Positions 11,821-26,800 of a stretch of DNA of 64,000 bases are shown one piece after another. This DNA comes from Bolinopsis microptera (Eukaryota; Ctenophora; Tentaculata; Lobata; Bolinopsidae). The notes under the pieces were generated by a model. It saw nothing but the letters and a program-made list of their open reading frames with translations. It had not been told where the DNA came from and ran no database searches. The stretch is from positions 9,006,675 to 9,070,674 of the forward strand of contig NC_087078.1 in assembly GCF_026151205.1 (NCBI RefSeq). Reading direction: 5' to 3'. Position numbers and translations under genes: made by a program. Numbering within the stretch: position 1 is the stretch's first letter; every line of letters starts with the position of its first letter.

Positions 11821-14800
11821 TCAGTTCCACTCTCTATTATAAGACATGGCATCCCGGAGATGGTCCATATCTTTGTGGCTTATAGGCCACTCGTCGATGG
11901 CGGCGTCGTTTTGCAGGACGTACACTTGCGTACCGTGGACTGCATCATAGTGGGTAACTGATTGTAGGTGCTGGTTTCCTGCAGAGTCAGCGGCTTAATT
12001 ATTTATAGTAATAGTCAATATCAATAGTTAATACCACCGACGGGTAAAAATACAAAATACACTGGCGAACTCTACATTTGCCGACATCGTAAGTTACATT
12101 TTTAAAACAAGCTACAGAAGGACCAAATAAACTACTGAAAAAATGATTTGTGAAAATATCAAAACTTACAAGGGACTGATTTAAGTGTACAATATTGAAA
12201 CTACTACAAGAGGAGGGTACCTACCAGTAATGTACTGATGAGATCTGCTGGCTAATAAAATATTGTGGGTGCAATAAATTGTGTTTTCTAGTCTAGTAAT
12301 GGCGGGAGTCATCGGCTCCCTCCAGTCAGGAATGAAGATAACGAACATGAGAGGATCCTGCGAATCTGAGGAGAGGGGTATGGGGTTAATTTACATTTTA
12401 CAGCTTAATACGTTACTGTATATATGGGAGAGGACTTTTGTTAAAAACGTTAAATTAAAATAATGATAAGGGCCAGCATGCAGGGATGACAAATAGTTCC
12501 ACTAACCCTCAAGTAAACTAATCATGTGATCCGCCATGGTTAACATGACTTCTTCTGAAAAGGGTGGGTTGGCTTGAAACGAGCCTCTCTTGGGCTTGAA
12601 GTCGAAGAAGGAGCCCCGGGACCCGAAATAACAGTCAATGTCCGGGAAAGCTGAACAGTACTGACTGAAGTAGCAGTTAAAAGGGGACGCGAAACACTCG
12701 AAAGAGACGTGGAACTTGCGGTGAAGGAGGTGGAAGGCTTTGTGGGGTAGAGCTGCGTGGAGCCCGAAGTTTTCTTGGCACAACTTTGTTCCTACTATTG
12801 AGGAGCGCAACATCTGAAGAGGGATAAAAATTACGATTTTGGATAAGACAGCCGTTTTTATTTTATGAAATTTTACATATCAAGGTTGCCTCAGTCAGGT
12901 TGATCAAGATAAAAAACATGACGACATTTCGAATTTCTTGTAGCATAACAGTAATTTTCAACAGTAATTTTCAACAGTAATTTTCAATTTTCATCTTCGA
13001 TTGTACCATTTATATCTTTACATAATGATTTAAGAAGATGTTTACTAAGTTAGTTACTAAGCTGGTTACTAAGTTGGTTACTAAGTTGAACTAACCTTGT
13101 ATCTCTTTAGTAGGCACCACACCCTGCTATTAAACTCCTCTTTCTCTTTCTCTTTAGTGGCGTTGGTTGCTTTATATAGATCCTCCTGAAATAAAACACT
13201 GTTTTCAGATCACTCATTGTCATATTATCAATCAATTATATTCACTCAAAAGTCAAACACTTTTTAATCCATTCAGGGTGATAAGTTTGGAATTCCAGAA
13301 AATATCCACGATAAGTAATATTATAAACAAACCAGTTTCTTGTAGTGAGATCTGTTGATAGAGAGAGAACTTCCCTGATAAGTGATTCTACAACTACTAT
13401 CCTTATCAGTGCTACACATGGTGACCGACACGTCACCCCCACGTACACTTTCCTCACTGATGAGGGGCGTGGCCGGGCGGCATCCTACCACTGAGGATAC
13501 GGAGTCGTTCACATATTATTACCTTATCTCTTTTCGGCCATTTATTAACCCCTCATTTCTTTTCTGTAATCAGTTTCAAGCATAACTGTTCAAGAAAACA
13601 ACAAGCATAACTGTTATGTTAAAATTACGCTAGCGTAATGAGTAATCACTTACAAACCCCCTCCCTCTCTCCCCCTTAGTAATTACGTAATATGTGTGTG
13701 TTTCTAGCTTATTAGAAAATAATAATTATAAAGATATTCTCTTTGTAGAATTTTGATTTTTTTTAAACAGTTCAGAGACAAGAAGGAGAGGAATGGGAGA
13801 CAAGAAGGAGACACAAGAAGGAGAGAGAGAAGAGACAAGAAGGAACTAACGTCTAGTGGAGGTAGAGACAGAGGGAGGGGGCATAGTCCGGTCCAATCCC
13901 TCCGATCTGGAGAACTCCATAACTTTAACAGCACTGTCTCTGCACTGGTCGTTCATCAGCTCGCACACCTCGTCTACCTTAACTTTGAAGTGTCGCTCTA
14001 TCACATCTCTACATGAGTCTCGCAGCTCCGACATCAGCCCCTGGACATTATAGATTTCTGTAAACAGGGAAATACCAAGCATGATTCTAGAGCGCAGAGA
14101 CACAAATGCCGAGGAGCTACAACTTAACTACTGTGAACACTAGATATTATGATTGCTAGGTACAAGAATTAAAATAACTCACGAATTACGATAAAAATTA
14201 CTCTCAAATAATTGTATGGTTCACGATATTATTTGTATTAAATATTAACAGATAAATTACAATGAACTTTGCGACATTATGTCTAGTGTCTTAAAATGAA
14301 GTATACATTTATATACATTTTATTACAATATACTATACAGTAAAATACATCTTAAAATATATCTGAATTGTTGCCGCCATTATAACTAACCCTGGTGTCA
14401 GAGGATGGAACGTTTTTAGAAAGAACAGCCTCACATTTTTTGTCGACCTCATTTTCTTCTCCCCTGCGGTGAAAACGGTTGAAATTCTTGAATCCGTTAA
14501 TATGTTGAAGCCAATTTTGAATTAAATAACCGTTATTATTAACGAAACGAAATATCTTCCAAAACAGGTAAATACTCGATCCCGGCTGATTTATGATGAA
14601 ATCACGGCTTTTAAGAATTATGACATTAAAGCTAAATCAGTTTATCTGACCTAACAAAAAAAACTAATAAATTACCAGTTAATAACGTTACAATTCTCCC
14701 CAACTTAAACTGATCACTTACCACCATGGTAATTATGTATGGTAACTGATCACTAACCATTCTTTAGCGAGGTTCTTCATCTTGTCTACAAACTTTTCAA

Positions 14801-17800
14801 GAGTTTTAGTGCAGGTTTTAACTTGACGAGGTAGCTTGTACTTCATGGGCACGTCTTCCATTATTTCACGATACATAGAAACTGTCTTCTCATCTGTTTA
14901 TAAGTGGAGGTAACTACATGGTAACTGGTAACCATGTACATGGTAACTATGGTAAATATGGTAAATATGGTAAATATGGTAAATATGGTAAATATGGTAA
15001 ATATGGTAAATATGGTAAATATGGTAAATATGGTAAATATGGTAACTGGTAACGATGTACATGGTAACTATGGTAACTAAGCTATGGTAACTGGTAACCA
15101 TGTACATGGTAACTATGGTAAATATGGTAACTATGCACACAGTGGGCTGGGATGCTAGCATAGGCCAAAAATTGGCTTTTTCCCCCCTCTTTTCTAATTG
15201 ATTTATCTTTTAAGATAAAAATAATCCTGATGCAATGCAAAAAACCAAAATGAAAAAGGATGAATGGTGTGAAAATGGCACCGCGCCTAAAATCTGTATT
15301 TTTTGGCAGTGAAAATTCTGTATTTGACTGCCAAAATTTACTCTTCTTTTATCCTTTCACCATAAAATGTCTTTGTATTAGTTTCCTGAGTTATTTATGA
15401 GTTAGTGATGATCCAAGCATCCTAGTTACTAGAAAAAAACCCTAAGGGTCTAGCTAATTTGCTGATTTTTTGATGGAGCGCCGATTTTAAACTAAATTTC
15501 AGCATTTTTTTCTCTTAAAAAGGGCACAAATAGTTACTAACTTCATAATACTTCAAATGGAAACCTACTTCATCTTAAAGCTGAGACAATTTTGGTTTAG
15601 AAGCTTTTGGAATCTGTCTGGGCCACTTTGGGTTATATCTGTTTAAAAAATTAAGAAACTCAAAAATGGGGTCAAATTTGCTGCATTTTTAGATAATTTA
15701 TGAGCTCAATTTTGCTATTAAATTGACATATCTTAGTTATTCTCCATGTTTGTGGCGTTTTTTGCATCCTAGACTAGAAGCATATGGATGAAAAATCAAA
15801 ATAGTACAATTATTATAGTTAAAATTGATAAAAATCCAAAAAAATCGCGATTTTAAACGAAATTTTTGAAAATAACAGGAAAAATTTTGGTGTTTCAGAA
15901 AATTTTGGTCATATAAATGGGCACAACTTTTGTTCTGATCAATATTTTTTCATAATTCAAAAAGATTTGAGTTCCTAAGATAGCTGTCCTTCGTTTACAG
16001 TTCATAGAAGAGCTTTAAAATTGATTAAACCTCTAAAAAACAACTTTTCCTGGGGTCAGCCTCTTATTTTTGGACTACAGGAGTGCTCAAAATCGGCCCA
16101 AAATTTTTTTCTAAGACATTTTGGGCCCTGTAAATGATTGGAATCGTATTTTTGTACCCAAATTACCTTAAAAACAAAGTTAGGGGCATGTGTGATGGTC
16201 TAAAATACCCTATGCTAGCATGACCCCCACTCACAGCCCACTGTGCTATGGTAACTGGTAACCATGGTGAAAGTGCAGCTTAAAGAACTCAGATGTTAGA
16301 TTGAAATGTATAAGATTATTTATTTATATAAAAACTTTGTTATGAGCGCCTGCATGGTATCTGGTAACCATGGTAACTGTATTGTAACCGAGGTAACTAC
16401 ACTGTAACCATGGTAACTACATGGTAACTGATAACTACATACCAGAGAAGCTGAAGAAAGGGTCGATGTGTTCAGTACATCTGAGCTTTTGTTCCAATAA
16501 CCAACGGTTTAATGCTTCAGTCGGTTCTTCTAAACCTTCAATAAGAAGAGGTTTTATCAGTGTTGGTATTTGACTGGTATTTGGAGAAATAACTTAACTG
16601 TAAACTTATCATTTCCATAATTTCTACCCCTGAGGCATACCGTATAATTTTGAGTTTATTTTCACACTGAATTTCACTTACAAAAGCAAAAGTATTATAC
16701 ATACGAAATACGGTGTTTCTTTAGAGTATCAGTAATGAAACATGTGATAACTTTAAGAGGGTTTAAAATAATTACATATTTCAAATATCACAATAACAGT
16801 TAATAAAACAAGGACAGTTAATAAAATAATTGATATTGTTTGAGAAAAAGAAAGATATTAATGAAACACTATCAAAATAAGTATAAACATACTCAAATAA
16901 CAAATCATGTATTGTTTTCCTTCATTTATATCATTCATTAATATAATATTATATTTCGAATATAGAAGGTTTCTAGTATATCATAATATATTCATAATAA
17001 CATTTGGTTATAATTTGGAAATGTTCCACTCAACTTCAGTCCAAAATCATGTTCGTAAGTTAACGATATCTCATAATATCTACAATACATAATACAGACA
17101 CGGCATCTGGCTTACTTTTGTTGTTCAAAACACAGCATCATGTGTATTATTATTCCCTGGATAGTCCTTGTGATAAGTTCAGAATGAGGTTAAGAAGAAC
17201 CCCCCCCCCCCCCCCCCCCCCCCCCCTTAAGGGGACGCCCTGACGGCTCTTCTAATCATCATCATAACATTTCCCCTCATCTCTCTGCTTCTAACTAACA
17301 TGACGAGTGGTGACAGGAGAGCATGCAACAGAGGCAGAGTTGTACTCACCATCAGTTTGCAAACCTGCAAAGCAAATGAATCCAATAGATCACCTCCACT
17401 AGGACTTTGATAGGAGATAGTAATAACTGCTATTCCAGAGTTACAGACCAAGAAAACAGCTGACAGGATGGAAACTGTGGTGTTGACACGTGACCAATCA
17501 GTCATTACGGGGTGGTCAGGGTCACGTGCACGTGCTCTGTGCCACGTGACAATAAATTGGGTCACGAGGCAAGCAAGGACAACTCCGATTGGAGCTAGAT
17601 AGAGCAACCCTACTTGAAATTTAGATATCAATATGAGCTGGTTCCACGGTAACTTCCTAACTTCATCAAATATTTTGCGAAGAAGTTCTGTAAAATCGTG
17701 ACCCACAAAAGCAAGCTCTACATTATCCCAAAGAACCACCCACGCCGGCACTATAGAAACTGATCCATATTCTACACAGTAGTATACATCCCCAACACAC

Positions 17801-20800
17801 AGTAGCACTAGAATTGCGCTGAAAAGAGCTATTGCAATCTTCAGTGTTCCAACTTTGACCTGATGGAAAGGGAATGATATTTTAACCGTCCTCAAAACAG
17901 CGAGTACTATGTTCAAGAAAACGGACGAGGCGTAGCCGAGTAACGACAGTATGATGTGAATAACCGCGCACACCGTGGCACAAATAGGAGGTATGACGTC
18001 GTATGACAGGAGAACAACACATATCATGAGGACCAGGTGACCAACACACGTGATCAGGTCAGCTGCTGTTATCAGGATAAATAGTTTATTTGTGAGGGTA
18101 CCACGGTTTCTCCAGTAGTAGGATAGGACTGTGGTACAAACAGCTAATACTAGGATACACAGAGGAATGTTGAACGGGACGACGAACATAATACGGGCTG
18201 CAAATAGTCTTCCACTCCCATCAAGATTTGAAGAAAAAGGTAGGTCAACACAAAACATCAATCACGATAACAATATCTAAATATATTTCTAAATCTATGA
18301 CGGTTTTGTTTATAGCGCGTTGTCTCAGACTCAATTCAAGATTTCATCTGGAGCCAGTGAGGGGAGTATTGTCGTACATTTAAAAAAACTATACATAGAT
18401 TTCTCATTATCATACACAAAACATCAGTCACGATAACAATATCTAAATATATTTCTAAATCTATGACGGTTTTGTTTAAAGCGCGTTGTCTCAGACTCAA
18501 TTCAAGATTTCATCTGGAGCCAGTGAGGGGAGTATTGTCGTACATTCAAAAAAAACAATACATAGATTTCTCATTATCAAACATAAACCGGATATTGAGA
18601 AAAGTAGATGCTGGCAGATAGGGCTTGGACACGAATTTAGCTTATCGTGGGTTGAAAATTCAACCAATTATAAAATAGCTTTGTAATACAATAATGGCGA
18701 GGAAAAAGAGTATAAAACTATATTATATCATAAAAAATAGATAGTAGACTTGTTAGTCAGTTCTTGTAAGAAACTATAAACTTGTTTTCTATAAAAACCC
18801 TAGTGAAGTTTCCTTGAGTAGGTCCAGGAACATTCTTTAATTTTGAAAATTAATGTCACCTTCCAAACAACCGTCAAGTCCATCAGATTTAACAACAACA
18901 ACAAGGTAACCAATTATATAACCAGAGGCATAGGTGCAGATTTCTTTTTGAGGTGAACTTTTAAGTTCCCGAGAAATTTTCTTCAGTTTGCTTTTTTTCC
19001 TCCTCGGGCACATTCGTAACCTACGGGCCAGGTAAACCTAAACTACATATTGACCGTTATGTACGTCGGTATCTGTTGAGGAGCCAAATCATCTGAAAAG
19101 CCCTTAACCTATATTTTGCTCAGGCACGTAGCCAGGATTTTTCTTTGGGGGGGGGGGGCTGTCGGCGAGCGAAGCTGCAAGCTGTGGCAGGGGTCTGGGG
19201 GCGCAGCCCCCAGCGGGGTCCAGGTAAGGGGCGGACCACATTGGCGGGGGCTAGGGGGGCGCAGCCCCCCGGAAAAATTGTGCGAAATATGGTGTTTTAG
19301 GCTAAATTGAAAGTTTAATGAATTTACAAAAATGTATGGTTTGGCATAATCATTGCCTACAATCCTGACCTGAGTAATTTACCCCTTTGAGACTTTATTT
19401 TGGGTTGAAAATTAAGTTTATCGAGAGGAAGTGAAAAATCTCTGGTTCAAATTTGGATTTGAAGCCATGTTTAATTTTTCTGTTGAGGTCAATTTTTTGC
19501 GCAGAAAGCGCTCGATTTTAGGGGAAAAAATGTATGTTTGCTTTTAATTTTTATGGTGCCGACGGCACCTGAAATCGACGAAATCTGCAGGGGTGACCAG
19601 AGGTGAATAACAACAACAAGGTAACTAATTATATAACCAGAGGTAATACAGTAAATAACAACAACAAGGTAACTAATTATAACCAGAGGTAATACAGTAA
19701 ATAACAACAGCAAGGTAACTAATTATAACCAGAGGTAATACAGTAAATAACAACAACAAGGTAACTAAGTATAACCAGAGGTAATACAGTAAATAACAAC
19801 AGCAAGGTAACTAATTATAACCAGAGGTAATACAGTAAATAACAACAACAAGGTAACTAAGTATAACCAGAGGTAATACAGTAAATAACAACAACAAGGT
19901 AACTAATTATAACCAGAGGTAATACAGTAAATAACAACAGCAAGGTAACTAATTATAACCAGAGGTAATACAGTAAATAACAACAGCAAGGTAACTAATT
20001 ATAACCAGAGCTAGAGGTAATACAGTAAATAACAACAACAAGGTAACTAATTATAACCAGAGGTAATACAGTAAATAACAACAACAAGGTAACTAATTAT
20101 AACCAGAGCTAGAGGTAATACAGTAAATAACAACAACAAGGTAACTAAGTATAACCAGAGCTAGAGGTAATACAGTAAATAACAACAACAAGGTAACTAA
20201 TTATAACCAGAGGTAATACAGTAAATAACAACAGCAAGGTAACTAATTATAACCAGAGCTAGAGGTAATACAGTAAATAACAACAACAAGGTAACTAATT
20301 ATAACCAGAGGTAATACAATAAATAACAACAACAAGGTAACTAATTATAACCAGAGGTGATACAGTAAATAACAACAACAAGGTAACTAATTATATAACC
20401 AGAGGTAATACAGTAAATAACAACAACAAGGTAACTAATTATAACCAGAGCTAGAGGTAATACAGTAAATAACAACAACAAGGTAACTAATTATAACCAG
20501 AGGTAATACAGTAAATAACAACAACAAGGTAACTAATTATAACCAGAGGTAATACAGTAAATAACAACAGCAAGGTAACTAATTATAACCAGAGCTAGAG
20601 GTAATACAGTAAATAACAACAACAAGGTAACTAATTATAACCAGAGGTAATACAGTAAATAACAACAACAAGGTAACTAATTATAACCAGAGGTGATACA
20701 GTAAATAACAACAACAAGGTAACTAATTATATAACCAGAGGTAATACAGTAAATAACAACAACTAGGTAACTAATTATAACCAGAGGTAATACAGTAAAT

Positions 20801-23800
20801 AACAACAACAAGGTAACTAATTATAACCAGAGGTGATACAGTAAATAACAACAACAAGGTAACTAATTATAACCAGAGGTAATACAGTAAATAACAACAA
20901 CTAGGTAACTAAGTATAACCAGAGGTGATACAGTAAATAACAACAGCAAGGTAACTAAGTATAACCAGAGCTAGAGGTAATACAGTAAATAACAACAACA
21001 AGGTAACTAATTATAACCAGAGGTAATACAGTAAATAACAACAACAAGGTAACTAATTATAACCAGAGCTAGAGGTAATACAGTAAATAACAACAACAAG
21101 GTAACTAAGTATAACCAGAGGTAATACAGTAAATAACAACAACAAGGTAACTAATTATAACCAGAGGTAATACAGTAAATAACAACAACAAGGTAACTAA
21201 TTATAACCAGAGCTAGAGGTAATACAGTAAATAACAACAACAAGGTAACTAAGTATAACCAGAGGTAATACAGTAAATAACAACAGTAAGGTAACTAATT
21301 ATAACCAGAGGTGATACAGTAAATAACAACAGCGAGGTAACTAATTATAACCAGAGGTAATACAGTAAATAACAACAGCAAGGTAACTAAGTATAACCAG
21401 AGGTAATACAGTAAATAACAACAACAAGGTAACTAAGTATAACCAGAGGTAATACAGTAAATAACAACAGCAAGGTAACTAATTATATAACCAGAGCTAG
21501 AGGTAATACAGTAAATAACAACAACAAGGTAACTAATTATAACCAGAGGTAATACAGTAAATAACAACAACAAGGTAACTAATTATAACCAGAGGTAATA
21601 CAGTAAATAACAACAACAAGGTAACTAATTATAACCAGAGCTAGAGGTAATACAGTAAATAACAACAACAAGGTAACTAATTATAACCAGAGGTAATACA
21701 GTAAATAACAACAACAAGGTAACTAATTATAACCAGAGGTGATACAGTAAATAACAACAACAAGGTAACTAATTATATAACCAGAGGTAATACAGTAAAT
21801 AACAACAACAAGGTAACTAAGTATAACCAGAGCTAGAGGTAATACAGTAAATAACAACAACAAGGTAACTAATTATATAACCAGAGGTAATACAGTAAAT
21901 AACAACAACAAGGTAACTAATTATAACCAGAGGTGATACAGTAAATAACAACAACAAGGTAACTAATTATATAACCATAGGTAATACAGTAAATAACAAC
22001 AACAAGGTAACTAATTATAACCAGAGGTAATACAGTAAATAACAACAACTAGGTAACTAATTATAACCAGAGGTAATACAGTAAATAACAACAGCAAGGT
22101 AACTAATTATAACCAGAGGTAATACAGTAAATAACAACAACAAGGTAACTAATTATAACCAGAGGTAATACAGTAAATAACAACAGCAAGGTAACTAATT
22201 ATAACCAGAGGTAATACAGTAAATAACAACAACTAGGTAACTAAGTATAACTAGAGGTAATACAGTAAATAACAACAACAAGGTAACTAATTATAACCAG
22301 AGGTAATACAGTAAATAACAACAACAAGGTAACTAATTATATAACCAGAGGTAATACAGTAAATAACAACAGCAAGGTAACTAATTATAACCAGAGGTAA
22401 TACAGTAAATAACAACAACAAGGTAACTAAGTATAACCAGAGGTAATACAGTAAATAACAACAACTAGGTAACTAAGTATAACCAGAGGTGATACAGTAA
22501 ATAACAACAGCAAGGTAACTAATTATAACCAGAGCTAGAGGTAATACAGTAAATAACAACAACAAGGTAACTAAGTATAACCAGAGGTAATACAGTAAAT
22601 AACAACAACAAGGTAACTAAGTATAACCAGAGGTAATACAGTAAATAACAACAACTAGGTAACTAAGTATAACCAGAGGTGATACAGTAAATAACAACAG
22701 CAAGGTAACTAATTATAACCAGAGCTAGAGGTAATACAGTAAATAACAACAACAAGGTAACTAATTATAACCAGAGGTAATACAGTAAATAACAACAACA
22801 AGGTAACTAAGTATAACCAGAGGTAATACAGTAAGTAACAACAACAAGGTAACTAATTATAACCAGAGGTAATACAGTAAATAACAACAACAAGGTAACT
22901 AAGTATAACCAGAGGTAATACAGTAAATAACAACAACAAGGTAACTAATTATATAACCAGAGGTAATACAGTAAATAACAACAACTAGGTAACTAATTAT
23001 AACCAGAGGTAATACAGTAAATAACAACAACAAGGTAACTAATTATATAACCATAGGTAATACAGTAAATAACAACAACAAGGTAACTAATTATAACCAG
23101 AGGTAATACAGTAAATAACAACAACAAGGTAACTAATTATATAACCAGAGGTAATACAGTAAATAACAACAACTAGGTAACTAATTATAACCAGAGGTAA
23201 TACAGTAAATAACAACAACAAGGTAACTAATTATAACCAGAGCTAGAGGTAATACAGTAAATAACAACAACAAGGTAACTAATTATAACCAGAGGTAATA
23301 CAGTAAATAACAACAACAAGGTAACTAAGTATAACCAGAGGTAATACAGTAAGTAACAACAACAAGGTAACTAATTATATAACCATAGGTAATACAGTAA
23401 ATAACAACAACAAGGTAACTAATTATATAACCAGAGGTAATACAGTAAATAACAACAACTAGGTAACTAAGTATAACCAGAGGTAATACAGTAAATAACA
23501 ACAGCAAGGTAACTAAGTATAACCAGAGGTAATACAGTAAATAACAACAACAAGGTAACTAATTATAACCAGAGGTAATACAGTAAATAACAACAACAAG
23601 GTAACTAATTATAACCAGAGGTAATACAGTAAATAACAACAACAAGGTAACTAAGTATAACCAGAGGTAAGACAGTAAATAACAACAACAAGGTAACTAA
23701 TTATAACCAGAGCTAGAGGTTATACAGTAAATAACAACAACAAGGTAACTAATTATAACCAGAGGTAATACAGTAAATAACAACAGCAAGGTAACTAATT

Positions 23801-26800
23801 ATAACCAGAGGTGATACAGTAAATAACAACAACAAGGTAACTAAGTATAACCAGAGGTAATACAGTAAATAACAACAGCAAGGTAACTAAGTATAACCAG
23901 AGGTAATACAGTAAGTAACAACAACAAGGTAACTAATTATATAACCATAGGTAATACAGTAAATAACAACAACAAGGTAACTAATTATATAACCAGAGGT
24001 AATACAGTAAATAACAACAACTAGGTAACTAAGTATAACTAGAGGTAATACAGTAAATAACAACAGCAAGGTAACTAATTATAACCAGAGGTGATACAGT
24101 AAATAACAACAACAAGGTAACTAAGTATAACCAGAGGTAATACAGTAAATAACAACAGCAAGGTAACTAAGTATAACCAGAGGTAATACAGTAAGTAACA
24201 ACAACAAGGTAACTAATTATATAACCATAGGTAATACAGTAAATAACAACAACTAGGTAACTAAGTATAACTAGAGGTAATACAGTAAATAACAACAACT
24301 AGGTAACTAAGTATAACTAGAGGTAATACAGTAAATAACAACAACAAGGTAACTAATTATAACCAGAGGTGATACAGTAAATAACAACAACAAGGTAACT
24401 AAGTATAACCAGAGCTAGAGGTAATACAGTAAATAACAACAGCAAGGTAACTAAGTATAACTAGAGGTAATACAGTAAATAACAACAACTAGGTAACTAA
24501 GTATAACTAGAGGTAATACAGTAAATAACAACAACAAGGTAACTAAGTATAACCAGAGGTAATACAGTAAGTAACAACAACAAGGTAACTAATTATATAA
24601 CCATAGGTAATACAGTAAATAACAACAACAAGGTAACTAATTATATAACCAGAGGTAATACAGTAAATAACAACAACTAGGTAACTAAGTATAACTAGAG
24701 GTAATACAGTAAATAACAACAGCAAGGTAACTAATTATAACCAGAGGTGATACAGTAAATAACAACAACAAGGTAACTAAGTATAACCAGAGGTAATACA
24801 GTAAATAACAACAGCAAGGTAACTAAGTATAACCAGAGCTAGAGGTAATACAGTAAGTAACAACAACAAGGTAACTAATTATATAACCATAGGTAATACA
24901 GTAAATAACAACAACAAGGTAACTAATTATATAACCAGAGGTAATACAGTAAATAACAACAACTAGGTAACTAAGTATAACCTAGAGGTAATACAGTAAA
25001 TAACAACAACTAGGTAACTAAGTATAACCAGAGGTAATACAGTAAATAACAACAACAAGGTAACTAATTAAATAACCAGAGGTGATACAGTAAATAACAA
25101 CAACAAGGTAACTAAGTATAACCAGAGGGTAATACAGTAAATAACAACAGCAAGGTAACTAAGTATAACCAGAGGTAATACAGTAAATAACAACAGCAAG
25201 GTAACTAATTATAACCAGAGGTAATACAGTAAATAACAACAACTAGGTAACTAAGTATAACCAGAGCTAGAGGTGATACAGTAAATAACAACAACAAGGT
25301 AACTAATTATATAACCAGAGGTAATACAGTAAATAACAACAACAAGGTAACTAATTATAACCAGAGGTGATACAGTAAATTACAACAACAAGGTAACTAA
25401 TTATAACCAGAGGTAATACAGTAAATAACAACAACTAGGTAACTAATTATATAACCAGAGGTAATACAGTAAATAACAACAACTAGGTAACTAAGTATAA
25501 CCAGAGGTGATACAGTAAATAACAACAACAAGGTAACTAAGTATAACCAGAGCTAGAGGTAATACAGTAAATAACAACAACAAGGTAACTAATTATAACC
25601 AGAGGTAATACAGTAAATAACAACAACAAGGTAACTAATTATAACCAGAGCTAGAGGTAATACAGTAAATAACAACAACAAGGTAACTAATTATAACCAG
25701 AGGTAATACAGTAAATAACAACAGCAAGGTAACTAATTATAACCAGAGGTGATACAGTAAATAACAACAACAAGGTAACTAAGTATAACCAGAGGTAATA
25801 CAGTAAATAACAACAGCAAGGTAACTAATTATAACCAGAGGTAATACAGTAAATAACAACAACAAGGTAACTAAGTATAACCAGAGGTAATACAGTAAAT
25901 AACAACAGCAAGGTAACTAATTATAACCAGAGGTGATACAGTAAATAACAACAACAAGGTAACTAAGTATAACCAGATGCAGAGGTAATACAGTAAATAA
26001 CAACAGCAAGGTAACTAATTATAACCAGAGGTAATACAGTAAATAACAACAACAAGGTAACTAAGTATAACCAGAGGTAATACAGTAAATAACAACAGCA
26101 AGGTAACTAATTATAACCAGAGGTAATACAGTAAATAACAACAACAAGGTAACTAATTATATAACCAGAGGTAATACAGTAAATAACAACAACAAGGTAA
26201 CTAAGTATAACCAGAGGTAATACAGTAAATAACAACAACAAGGTAACTAAGTATAACCAGAGGTAATACAGTAAATAACAACAGCAAGGTAACTAATTAT
26301 AACCAGAGGTAATACAGTAAATAACAACAACAAGGTAACTAATTATATAACCAGAGGTAATACAGTAAATAACAACAACAAGGTAACTAATTATATAACC
26401 AGAGGTAATACAGTAAATAACAACAACAAGGTAACTAATTATAACCAGAGGTAATACAGTAAATAACAACAACAAGGTAACTAATTATAACCAGAGGTAA
26501 TACAGTAAATAACAACAGCAAGGTAACTAATTATAACCAGAGGTAATACAGTAAATAACAACAACAAGGTAATTTAGTATAACCAGAGGTAAGACAGTAA
26601 GTAACATAACAAATAAACAAACCAAGTTTGTGTTGACAGAGGTTGGAGAAGAGTTGTCTGAGAGCCTGAACTTCAGAGTACCTCAGAATCTCACAGTCAG
26701 GGTGAGGGGGAGGGTTTGATAATCTGATCAGATCTACTTCCGGAACCAGCACGTTACTTTCAACTTCACTCAACAGGAACCTGGAAAAGAGAACACGTTA

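Noticed and set aside
13704-14053. Plus-strand ORFs around 13.75-14.05 kb
   Set aside because: Shadows of the minus-strand PCIF1 exon 13851-14040.
14041-14057. Upstream acceptor TTTACAG for the PCIF1 exon 13851-14040
   Set aside because: It has a better pyrimidine tract, but it puts a stop in frame after the exon 14391-14463; the acceptor at 14040 keeps the frame. An unseen small exon could change this.
19489-26475. Multiple hydrophobic minus-strand ORFs of about 60 aa
   Set aside because: All come from the 46-bp satellite and are copies of the same accidental frame.
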